From the NCBI GenBank assembly GCA_934418055.1, contig CAKRWX010000151.1, positions 1 to 6,201 on the forward strand: 6,201 nucleotides of DNA. The letters run 5' to 3'. Position 1 is the first letter of the stretch. Each line of letters opens with the position of its first letter. A program made the translations under genes and the position numbers. Source of the DNA: an uncultured Lachnospiraceae bacterium (GTDB taxonomy: Bacteria; Bacillota; Clostridia; Lachnospirales; Lachnospiraceae). Shown piece by piece: positions 1 to 5,408 of the stretch. The notes under the pieces are model-generated. The model saw only the letters and a program-made list of their open reading frames with translations, was not told the origin of the DNA and did not search any database.

Positions 1-6
1 AAAATC

Positions 7-36
7 AAAGCGGCCAGTTTTCTACCGGCCGCTTTT
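7..36. terminator. Intrinsic terminator, probably of the upstream gene
   Basis: A perfect 9-bp inverted repeat, AAAGCGGCC at 7-15 and GGCCGCTTT at 27-35, surrounds an 11-nt loop and runs into a short T run (TTTT at 33-36). The minus-strand reading also ends in Ts (TTTGATTTT), so it could act in both directions. It most likely ends a gene lying left of the window and insulates the zinc-ribbon gene that starts at 90. Confidence 0.75.
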
Positions 37-37
37 G

Positions 38-46
38 TGTTAGAAT
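38..46 (+). promoter_or_regulatory. Possible extended -10 promoter for the zinc-ribbon/TPM pair
   Basis: TGtTAGAAT is an extended -10 element with five of six matches to TATAAT. No convincing -35 lies 17 nt upstream, where the terminator loop sits. A start near 52-54 would give a leader of about 37 nt before the gene at 90. A small GTTAG/CTAAC dyad (39-43 and 51-55) overlaps it. The call rests on position and one hexamer, so it is tentative. Confidence 0.3.
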
Positions 47-89
47 GAGGCTAACAAAAGTTTTTCAGTAAAAAGCGGGAGGAAAAACG

Positions 90-1295
90 ATGGCAGTAAT
101 CATGTGGAAATGCCCCAACTGCGGCGGCAGCATGAAATTCAACCCGTCTTCCCAGGATTTTGAGTGCGAATACTGTATGTCGCATTTTACGGAAGAGGAG
201 TTAAAGGCGCAGGCGGAGATTTTGAAGGAGAAGGAAAAGCAGGTGCCTGTGGATGACGCAGCGGATGGAAAGACTGGAGACTCTGGTGCGGGTACAGCGG
301 ACGGAAACGCTGGAGCTTCTAGGGATGGCATGGCGGACGAGAAGAGCCAGTCTCAGAAAGTGGATGGAAAAGGTGAAAATACAGGAAAGGCAGAAAGCGA
401 AAGTGTGCAGAGGAAACCTGCGGTACAAATGCTTTATACCTGCCCAAGCTGCGGCGCGGAGATTGTCACAGATGAGACGACGGCGGCGACCCGCTGTTTC
501 TACTGCAAGAATCCGGTAGTCTTGCAGGGACGGCTGGAGGGAAATTATGAGCCCCAGAAGATTCTGCCCTTCGCCATTGATGAGGCCAAGGCTAAGGCCA
601 TGTTTACGGACTGGATTAAGAAAAAACGATATGTACCGTCGGATTTTTACAGTCCGGATCGGATCAAAAGCATGACGGGAGTGTATTTCCCATATTGGCT
701 TTACAGCTGTAAGATTGACAGCCAGCTGGAGGCTCAAGGCCGGAAAGTCCGCACCTGGCGGGCAGGTAATGTGGAATACACGGAGACCCAGATGTATCAG
801 GTGAACCGTGATGGTCATATGAACGTGGATAACCTGACCAGAAATGCTTTACAAAAGGCAGATAAGCAGCTGGTAGAAGGCGTGATGCCATTTAAACCAG
901 ACCAGATCAAACCATTTTCCATGGAATATCTGACAGGATTTATGGCAGAAAAGCGGGATATGGAGCAGGAGACCTTCGAGCAGGAGGTAACGGCTGAGGT
1001 GAAGAATTTCGCCAGAAGCAGTCTCTTAAATAATGTCAGCGGTTATAATAGTGTGACGCCGACCGTACAGCGGGAAGACATCCGTGACGCCAAGTGGGAG
1101 TACGCCCTGCTTCCTGTGTGGACTCTGACCTACAAAGGCAAAAAGGACAGAAAAATCTATTATTACGCCTGCAACGGACAAACGGGAAAAATCAGTGGAA
1201 AACTTCCGCTGGATTCTAAAAAATTGTGGATTTTATTCCTGGAAGTATTTGCACCGTTGTTTGCGATTCTTCTGACTGTGGGGTATTTCATATGA
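90..1295 (+). CDS. Zinc-ribbon protein with C-terminal membrane anchor (YdjG-like)
   Basis: The 401-residue protein has two cytosolic-type zinc ribbons joined by a flexible linker. The first uses C8/C11 and C26/C29 (CPNC...CEYC), the second C118/C121 and C136/C139 (CPSC...CFYC). Residues about 55-108 are low-complexity, rich in Gly, Ala, Asp, Lys and Ser. A folded region of about 150-370 follows, and residues 379-401 form one hydrophobic helix reaching the C-terminus, so the protein is probably tail-anchored with its bulk in the cytoplasm. The start at 90 has GGGAGG (77-82) at 7 nt. It overlaps the TPM gene by ATGA, implying coupled translation. Such proteins are often labelled TFIIB-type zinc ribbon, but there is no cyclin fold, so a transcription role is not implied. 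The layout matches B. subtilis YdjG, which works with YdjH at the membrane with PspA. That functional link is inferred from architecture and gene order, not from alignment. Confidence 0.85.
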   Translation: MAVIMWKCPNCGGSMKFNPSSQDFECEYCMSHFTEEELKAQAEILKEKEKQVPVDDAADGKTGDSGAGTADGNAGASRDGMADEKSQSQKVDGKGENTGKAESESVQRKPAVQMLYTCPSCGAEIVTDETTAATRCFYCKNPVVLQGRLEGNYEPQKILPFAIDEAKAKAMFTDWIKKKRYVPSDFYSPDRIKSMTGVYFPYWLYSCKIDSQLEAQGRKVRTWRAGNVEYTETQMYQVNRDGHMNVDNLTRNALQKADKQLVEGVMPFKPDQIKPFSMEYLTGFMAEKRDMEQETFEQEVTAEVKNFARSSLLNNVSGYNSVTPTVQREDIRDAKWEYALLPVWTLTYKGKKDRKIYYYACNGQTGKISGKLPLDSKKLWILFLEVFAPLFAILLTVGYFI

Positions 1296-2314
1296 GTAGG
1301 ATGAATTGGATAAAAAACGAAAAAAAACAAAAGGATAACCAGAACAAGGGCAATAGTGGACGCGGGTTTATGGCCAGATTGACCGTGTTGGTGGTACTGT
1401 GTATGTGTCTGGTGATAGTTTTTGGCAGCTTAAAAGGCAATATAACCGGCAGTGGCTTTGAGCGTGGATTGGCGGAATTAACAGGGATTACCGCATATGC
1501 TCAGGAAACCATGACGCCGGACAGCAAAGGCGGCCGCGTCTATGACCAGGCGGGACTTCTCTCCTCATCAGAGGTCACGGACATCGAGGATCAGCTTACC
1601 AGCATCCGGAAAAGCATGAATTTCGATGTGGTGGTGGTGACCACGGAAGAAGCAGACGGAAAAACGGCCCAGGAATACGCAGATGATTTCTTTGATGATG
1701 GCGGTTTCGGAACAGGTCTTAAGAAAAATGGTATTTTATTTCTGATTGACATGGATAACCGGGAGATCGCCTTGTCCACCAGCGGCGACGCCATCCGCAT
1801 TTTCACGGACCGGGTGATTGAATCCATGTTGGATGATGCTTACAATGGCGTATCCCAGGGGGATTACATGGCTTCTGTCCAGGCATTTCTGGATGATGCT
1901 GAGTATTATGGAGCCAAGGGGATTCAGGACGGACAGTACAATTATGATACGGAGACAGGGAAAGTCAGCGTGTACCGCAGCATCCGGTGGTATGAATTTC
2001 TGATCGCATTTGCGGTATCGGCTGGTGTCGCGGCCAGTGTGTGCCTGGGTGTGAAGCGCCAGTACAACATGGAAGAGAGCAAAGGACAGGTGGCAAACCA
2101 TAACCTGGCATACCGGGCTGACAGCCATATGGTCTATGGCACTCAGACCGATAACCTGGTCAATAAACATGTGACCAGCCGGATCATTCCGAGAAATACA
2201 GGAAGTTCCGGTTCCAGAAGCGGCGGAAGCAGTCATTCTTCTTCTGCAGGACGAAGTTCCACCCACCATTCCAGCAGCGGACGGACGCATGGAGGCGGAA
2301 GCCGGAAATTCTAG
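1292..2314 (+). CDS. Membrane-anchored TPM-domain protein (YdjH-like)
   Basis: The 340-residue protein begins with a Lys/Asn-rich cytosolic segment and a first membrane helix (about 29-46). A TPM domain (about 82-205) follows, opening with the family signature VYDQAGLLSSSE and containing the FDVVVVTT and GILFLIDMDNREIALSTSG strands. A second helix lies at about 233-253. The tail (302-337) is Ser/Gly/His-rich, as in many TPM proteins. The TPM domain probably faces outside. Some TPM proteins are called phosphatases, but enzymatic activity is uncertain in bacterial members. I chose the ATG at 1292 because it overlaps the preceding stop as ATGA; the frame is open to an ATG at 1226, but that lies deep inside the upstream gene. 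The initiation site is weak (GGGG at 1280-1283), as expected for coupled translation. An AYA/Q sequence at 68-71 resembles a signal peptidase site but lies 24 residues beyond the hydrophobic core, so cleavage is doubtful. Confidence 0.85.
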   Translation: MSRMNWIKNEKKQKDNQNKGNSGRGFMARLTVLVVLCMCLVIVFGSLKGNITGSGFERGLAELTGITAYAQETMTPDSKGGRVYDQAGLLSSSEVTDIEDQLTSIRKSMNFDVVVVTTEEADGKTAQEYADDFFDDGGFGTGLKKNGILFLIDMDNREIALSTSGDAIRIFTDRVIESMLDDAYNGVSQGDYMASVQAFLDDAEYYGAKGIQDGQYNYDTETGKVSVYRSIRWYEFLIAFAVSAGVAASVCLGVKRQYNMEESKGQVANHNLAYRADSHMVYGTQTDNLVNKHVTSRIIPRNTGSSGSRSGGSSHSSSAGRSSTHHSSSGRTHGGGSRKF

Positions 2315-2418
2315 GGAAATATGGGAAAATGGTGACGGCGGAGACATCAGGCGTTTGGAACTGTACATAGATGTGTTGTGGTTTACGGGGATTACGGGAC
2401 GATAGAAAGGAAATCGAA

Positions 2419-4764
2419 ATGGAACAGAAACAAGATCAGAATTATCTACAAAACGGTCAGAGTCACTCAGAAACACCTGATCATTCAGAAAGCCAGAACC
2501 GGGATTTCCAGGAAACCATTATTAACACTACCGGAAGAAACAACTGTGGAGGCCGCTGTGTGATCCGGGTTCACATGAGGGACGGAAAGATTGAACGGCT
2601 GACCACAGAGACAAAGGCGGAAGCCGGAAATGCGGTCCCTTTATGCGCCTGTGTCCGCGGTATGAACTACCATAAGACATTTCTGGACGAGGAAAAACGC
2701 TTAAAATACCCCATGAAGCGTGTGGGAGCCCGTGGGGAAGGAAAATTTGAACGGATCACCTGGGAAGAAGCGGTGGATACCATTGCGAAGGAATGGATAC
2801 GGATCCGGGATACTTATGGTCCGGGTTCCCGTTATGTCAACTATGCCACCGGAATCAGCGGACTTTTGCGGGGCAATACCATGGCGAAGCGTCTATTGAA
2901 CCTGGATGGCGGATTCCTGGATTATTACAATTCCTACAGCACCGCCTGCATCCGCCAGGCCACCAGCCTGATGTATGGGACTTCCTGCAGCGGCCACGAT
3001 CCAAGGGACTGGGTGAACTCCCATCTGATCATTCTCTGGGGTCATAATCCGGATGAGACGAAATTTGACAGTGTGACCATGTATACTCTTCTGGAGGCGA
3101 AAAAGAAGGGCATTCCCATCGTTGTGATCGATCCGAGAAAGAGTGATACGGTCCTGAAGCTGGGGGCGGAGTGGATTCCACTAAAACCAGCTACGGACAG
3201 TGCCCTGATGGACGGCATGGCCTATGCGATCGTGGAAGCAGGTCTGGAGGACCGGGGATTTTTAGACCGTTGTTGTGTGGGATTCGATAAGGAGCATATG
3301 CCGGAGGGGATTGACCCGTCAGAATGTTATCTTTCTTATTTAACAGGAGAAAAGGATGGAATTCCCAAGACCCCGGCATGGGCATCGAAGATCACCGGGG
3401 TTCCAGAAGAAACCATCCGGGATCTGGCCATCCGTTACGCTGCCGCCAGACCGGCGGCCCTGATCCAGGGCTACGGAGCCCAGCGCCACGCTTACGGTGA
3501 GCAGAGCACCAGAGGCGGTATCCTCCTTGCCTGTATGACCGGAAACGTGGGCATTTCCGGAGGATGGGCCAGCGGTGTGGCAGATTTTAACCAGCACAAA
3601 AATCCGTCGTTGCCAGCCATTTCCAATCCCTATGGGAAGATGATTCCGGTTTACTGCTGGACCGATGCAGTGGATCACGGGACGGAAATGACGGAACTGG
3701 ACGGCGTCAAGCCCATCGGCCGGGAAATGAAGCCGGACGAGGCTATCTGTCTGGATGCCAACATCAAGATGATCTTCAACCTGGCAGGCAACAGCTTGGT
3801 AAACCAGCACGGGGACATCAACCGGACCATAGAGATCCTGAAAGATCCGTCAAAATGCGAGTTTATCGTGTGCAGCGATCTGTTTATGACCGCCAGCGCG
3901 AAGTTCGCGGATATTTTACTGCCAGGCGTCTCCATGTTTGAGTGCGAGAATATCACGATGCCGTGGCAGTATGGTGATTTTCTGGGATTTAACAACCAGG
4001 TGATGGAACCGCTCTTCGAGGGACGGTTTGAATACGACTGGCTGGTGGAGGTAGCGGACCGTCTGGGGCTGAAAGCGGAATTTTCCTTAGGACGTACCGC
4101 CGGACAGTGGCTGCAGGCCTGCTACGAGGAACTGAGGAAGACAGAAACGGAACTGCCGGATTATGAGACATTTAAAAAGGATGCGCTGTTCCGATATCAG
4201 GAACGTCCTATCATTCCGGCTTTTGAAAAACAGTGTCAAGATCCGGAGGCAAATCCATTTCCGACCAGGAGCGGAAAAATCGAGATCTTTTCTGAGACGG
4301 TATACCGGACAAACTATAAGGAATTTTTCCCTGCGATCCCACGCTATGTGAAGCCGCCGGAAGGCCCGGATGATGTGCTGGCAGAAAAATATCCGCTCCA
4401 GCTGATTGGCTGGCACACCAAACGCCGCTGCCACAGCATCCATGACAGCAACGAGGCCATGCACAAGATCGATCCCCAGCGTCTGTGGATGAACCCGAAG
4501 GATGCTGACGCCCGGAAGTTAAAAGAGGGTGAGACAGTTCTGGTGTGGAATGACCGTGGAAAAGTGGAGATCCCGGTCTATATAACAGACCGCATCGCTG
4601 CCGGTGTTGTAGCCCTGTCCCAGGGAGCCTGGTACCGCCCGGATCAAAGCGGTATCGACCAGGCCGGGTCTATGAATGTGCTGACGTCACTGCATCCAAC
4701 GCCCTATGCACGGGGGAATGCGCAGCATACGAATCTGGTGGAAGTGGGAAAAGTGTATTATTAG
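2419..4764 (+). CDS. DmsA-like molybdopterin oxidoreductase, cytoplasmic
   Basis: The 781-residue protein is a full-length catalytic subunit of the DMSO reductase family, using bis-MGD molybdenum and probably one [4Fe-4S] cluster. Residues 43-81 hold the cluster-binding segment (C43, C47, C78). KFERITWEEAVD at 109-120 is the usual start of the main domain. YYNSYSTACI places Ser174 where DmsA has its molybdenum-ligand serine. LIILWGHNPDETK and IVVIDPRKSD are cofactor-binding segments. The last 120 residues are the dinucleotide-binding domain, with YPLQLIGWHTKRRCHS, NDRGKVEI, GVVALSQGAWYRPD and NVLTSLHPTPYARGN, all very close to DmsA/YnfE. The substrate (an S- or N-oxide, or another electron acceptor) cannot be read from sequence. 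The start at 2419 has AGAAAGGAA (2404-2412) upstream; an in-frame ATG at 2371 has no good site. The N-terminal 31 residues are polar and Gln/Ser/Asn-rich with no twin-arginine signal, so the enzyme should stay in the cytoplasm. No dmsB or dmsC gene follows. The position of the first cluster cysteine appears to be Gly39. Confidence 0.92.
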   Translation: MEQKQDQNYLQNGQSHSETPDHSESQNRDFQETIINTTGRNNCGGRCVIRVHMRDGKIERLTTETKAEAGNAVPLCACVRGMNYHKTFLDEEKRLKYPMKRVGARGEGKFERITWEEAVDTIAKEWIRIRDTYGPGSRYVNYATGISGLLRGNTMAKRLLNLDGGFLDYYNSYSTACIRQATSLMYGTSCSGHDPRDWVNSHLIILWGHNPDETKFDSVTMYTLLEAKKKGIPIVVIDPRKSDTVLKLGAEWIPLKPATDSALMDGMAYAIVEAGLEDRGFLDRCCVGFDKEHMPEGIDPSECYLSYLTGEKDGIPKTPAWASKITGVPEETIRDLAIRYAAARPAALIQGYGAQRHAYGEQSTRGGILLACMTGNVGISGGWASGVADFNQHKNPSLPAISNPYGKMIPVYCWTDAVDHGTEMTELDGVKPIGREMKPDEAICLDANIKMIFNLAGNSLVNQHGDINRTIEILKDPSKCEFIVCSDLFMTASAKFADILLPGVSMFECENITMPWQYGDFLGFNNQVMEPLFEGRFEYDWLVEVADRLGLKAEFSLGRTAGQWLQACYEELRKTETELPDYETFKKDALFRYQERPIIPAFEKQCQDPEANPFPTRSGKIEIFSETVYRTNYKEFFPAIPRYVKPPEGPDDVLAEKYPLQLIGWHTKRRCHSIHDSNEAMHKIDPQRLWMNPKDADARKLKEGETVLVWNDRGKVEIPVYITDRIAAGVVALSQGAWYRPDQSGIDQAGSMNVLTSLHPTPYARGNAQHTNLVEVGKVYY

Positions 4765-4789
4765 AATATGAAACTATATGTAAAAGAAT

Positions 4790-4816
4790 TAAAATGAGAA
4801 AAATTTTGACATTTTA
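4790..4816. repeat. AT-rich dyad overlapping the antitoxin -35
   Basis: TAAAATG (4790-4796) and CATTTTA (4810-4816) form a perfect 7-bp inverted repeat with a 13-nt spacer. The right arm overlaps the TTGACA -35 at 4806-4811. It is too AT-rich for a good terminator of the molybdoenzyme gene and could be an operator or chance. No other terminator lies between that gene's stop and the shared terminator at 4891-4932, which may also stop its read-through transcription. Confidence 0.3.
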
Positions 4817-4834
4817 GCTTAGAAGTGATAATAT
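4806..4834 (+). promoter_or_regulatory. Promoter of the antitoxin RNA
   Basis: TTGACA (4806-4811), a 17-nt spacer and TAATAT (4829-4834) preceded by TGA, so it also has an extended -10. The predicted start is near 4841. It is one of the best promoters in the window and points at no protein gene. It leads straight into the convergent terminator at 4891-4932, which is why a short RNA is called. Confidence 0.75.
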
Positions 4835-4847
4835 GAATATAGAAAAA

Positions 4848-4873
4848 GGGTATTACCGATAGTCGGTTAGTCC
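4848..4873 (+). repeat. Left copy of the shared 5' motif
   Basis: On the plus strand this reads GGGTATTACC, GATAGTC, GGTTAGTCC. The same motif with a slightly longer middle occurs on the minus strand at 5128-5098. Each copy begins 2 to 8 nt after a predicted transcription start, so the two convergent RNAs carry the same 5' sequence. Inside this copy, ACCGA and TCGGT (4855-4859 and 4863-4867) form a tight hairpin. Confidence 0.7.
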
Positions 4874-4890
4874 GAATATATTATGTAAAC

Positions 4891-4932
4891 AAAAATGACC
4901 GCTTATGTTTGGAGACTAGGGCGGTTATTTTT
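4891..4932. terminator. Shared bidirectional terminator of toxin and antitoxin RNAs
   Basis: AAAAATGACCGC (4891-4902) pairs with GCGGTTATTTTT (4921-4932) around an 18-nt loop. In plus-strand RNA all 12 pairs form, one as G-U. In minus-strand RNA the same position is an A-C mismatch, leaving a 5-bp GC core plus an A/T extension. Both directions end in a run of five Ts. The terminator overlaps the last codon and stop of the toxin gene (stop at 4925-4927). Confidence 0.8.
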
Positions 4933-5023
4933 GTGGTTTATGATTATCTTTACCGAATGTGTATCCGATACTAAAGCAGGTTAAGCCGAAACTCACAACT
5001 GCAATGAAATCTACAATACTCAT
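4925..5023 (-). CDS. Small hydrophobic type I toxin-like peptide
   Basis: A 32-codon gene encodes a peptide opening MSIVDFIAVVSFGLTCF and ending GKDNHKPQK. Residues 3-23 form one membrane helix; the C-terminal nine residues are polar and positively charged. This is the pattern of membrane-acting type I toxins such as Fst and of small holin-like toxins. AGGAGG (5038-5033 on the minus strand) lies 9 nt before the ATG. A promoter at 5165-5137 and a terminator overlapping the stop complete the transcription unit, giving an mRNA of about 240 nt with a leader of about 107 nt. A convergent RNA ends in the same terminator. Peptides of this kind are common in Clostridia as unnamed small proteins; I do not recognise a named gene. 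Toxicity is inferred from architecture. A regulatory or secreted peptide is the main alternative. Confidence 0.72.
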   Translation of the reverse strand: MSIVDFIAVVSFGLTCFSIGYTFGKDNHKPQK

Positions 5024-5024
5024 T

Positions 5025-5092
5025 GGCTTAGCCCTCCTTTCCTTGGATTCCCTTGCAGGTTTCTATGTAATCAGAGGGTCACAGTCCCTCTG
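5025..5092 (-). promoter_or_regulatory. Structured leader and ribosome binding site of the toxin mRNA
   Basis: Read on the minus strand, CAGAGGG (5092-5086), a 7-nt loop and CCCTCTG (5078-5072) form a perfect 7-bp hairpin. Its 3' arm can instead pair with the Shine-Dalgarno: CCCTCT (5078-5073) with GGAGGG (5037-5032), six pairs with one G-U. A small GGC-TAA-GCC hairpin (5033-5025) sits between the Shine-Dalgarno and the ATG and includes its last G. Control of toxin translation by alternative folding is therefore possible; folding has not been computed. Confidence 0.5.
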
Positions 5093-5097
5093 CTGAA

Positions 5098-5128
5098 GGA
5101 CTAACCGCCTACCGTTATGGTAATACCC
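5098..5128 (-). repeat. Right copy of the shared 5' motif
   Basis: On the minus strand this reads GGGTATTACC, ATAACGGTAGGC, GGTTAGTCC. It matches the motif at 4848-4873 at both ends, 10 nt on the left and 9 nt on the right. It lies at the 5' end of the predicted toxin mRNA, directly after the predicted start near 5130. In DNA the two copies form an inverted repeat enclosing the toxin gene. Confidence 0.7.
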
Positions 5129-5136
5129 ATATATTG

Positions 5137-5165
5137 AGTATATCAGCAGATGCGGACAGTTGCAA
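5137..5165 (-). promoter_or_regulatory. Promoter of the toxin gene
   Basis: On the minus strand, TTGCAA (5165-5160), a 17-nt spacer and TATACT (5142-5137) form a sigma-A-type promoter. The predicted start is near 5130, just before the shared 5' motif. The -35 is weaker than TTGACA of the antitoxin promoter, consistent with antitoxin RNA in excess. Confidence 0.65.
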
Positions 5166-5203
5166 TATCGAATAATTAATAAAATGGCTATTAGAGAAAA
5201 AGT

Positions 5204-5216
5204 CAGTTGTGAGTTT
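5204..5216 (+). repeat. 13-nt repeat of toxin coding sequence
   Basis: CAGTTGTGAGTTT here is identical to the toxin coding strand at 5001-4989 (codons for Ala8 to Phe12), in opposite DNA orientation. It is the only structure I see in the gene-free stretch 5166-5291. Any transcript across it would carry toxin-sense sequence, so it is not an antisense site; it may be a remnant of a second copy. Confidence 0.5.
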
Positions 5217-5291
5217 TCATATAAAACTGTTAGGGAAGAGAGTCTGTTTAACTAAGAATGGAAGGGAACGCTTTAAATTGAGAAAATTTTG

Positions 5292-5320
5292 TTGACAATG
5301 AATTCCTACGGTGTTACTAT
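5292..5320 (+). promoter_or_regulatory. Promoter P1 upstream of the amidohydrolase leader
   Basis: TTGACA (5292-5297), a 17-nt spacer and TACTAT (5315-5320). The start is predicted near 5327. The -10 overlaps the left arm of the palindrome at 5316-5360, so a protein bound there could block it. Confidence 0.6.
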
Positions 5321-5360
5321 GATATCAATTTACACCTTTAAAGCATAAATTGATCGTAGT
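5316..5360. repeat. Imperfect palindrome at promoter P1, possible operator
   Basis: The left arm ACTATGATATCAATTT (5316-5331) matches the inverse of AAATTGATCGTAGT (5347-5360) except for one G-U-compatible difference and a 2-nt bulge. A further CTTTAAAG palindrome (5336-5343) lies in the middle. It overlaps the P1 -10 and start and lies just upstream of P2. Its size and symmetry suggest a dimeric regulator site or a cruciform; no regulator gene is in the window. Confidence 0.5.
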
Positions 5361-5372
5361 AAATACCAAAAC

Positions 5373-5401
5373 TTGACAGAAAAAATCAAAAATACTATAC
5401 T
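5373..5401 (+). promoter_or_regulatory. Promoter P2 upstream of the amidohydrolase leader
   Basis: TTGACA (5373-5378), a 17-nt A-rich spacer and TATACT (5396-5401), 81 bp downstream of P1 and spaced the same way. The start is predicted at about 5407-5409, at or beside the ATG of the leader ORF. Confidence 0.7.
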
Positions 5402-5408
5402 GAACGAA

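Larger units (their letters stand above)
4841..4932 (+). ncRNA. Predicted type I antitoxin RNA, about 90 nt
   Basis: A short transcript is defined by the promoter at 4806-4834 and the terminator at 4891-4932. It contains no credible ORF or ribosome binding site. Its 5' part (4848-4873) has the hairpin ACCGA-TAG-TCGGT at 4855-4867. Its 3' part is the terminator stem-loop, which lies opposite the 3' end of the toxin mRNA, so the two RNAs are complementary there. The convergent arrangement with a shared terminator is that of the Fst/RNAII par locus of Enterococcus plasmid pAD1; the sequences themselves are not claimed to be related. The boundaries are predicted, not measured. Confidence 0.6.

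Noticed and set aside
201..818. 205-codon minus-strand ORF
   Set aside because: It is antisense to the zinc-ribbon gene, whose zinc ligands and start signals are clear.
1226..1291. N-terminal extension of the TPM gene to an ATG at 1226
   Set aside because: The 22 extra codons lie wholly within the end of the zinc-ribbon gene, and the ATG at 1292 has the usual ATGA overlap.
1494..1505. Signal peptidase site AYA/QE in the TPM protein
   Set aside because: It lies about 24 residues beyond the hydrophobic core, much farther than in normal signal peptides; the segment is more likely a membrane anchor.
2371..2418. Upstream ATG for the molybdoenzyme at 2371
   Set aside because: There is no ribosome binding site at a good distance, whereas 2419 follows AGAAAGGAA. 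The extra 16 residues add neither a Tat motif nor a hydrophobic segment.
1736..2476. 246-codon minus-strand ORF
   Set aside because: It is antisense to the TPM gene and the start of the molybdoenzyme; composition is rich in Ser, Arg and Pro as expected of a reverse reading, with no recognisable family motif.
4848..5128. Insertion element with terminal inverted repeats around the toxin gene
   Set aside because: The inverted repeats coincide with transcript 5' ends, the promoters lie outside them, no target-site duplication is visible and there is no transposase.
5184..5255. 23-codon plus-strand ORF over the 13-nt repeat
   Set aside because: No ribosome binding site precedes the ATG, and the repeat is not read in the toxin's frame.
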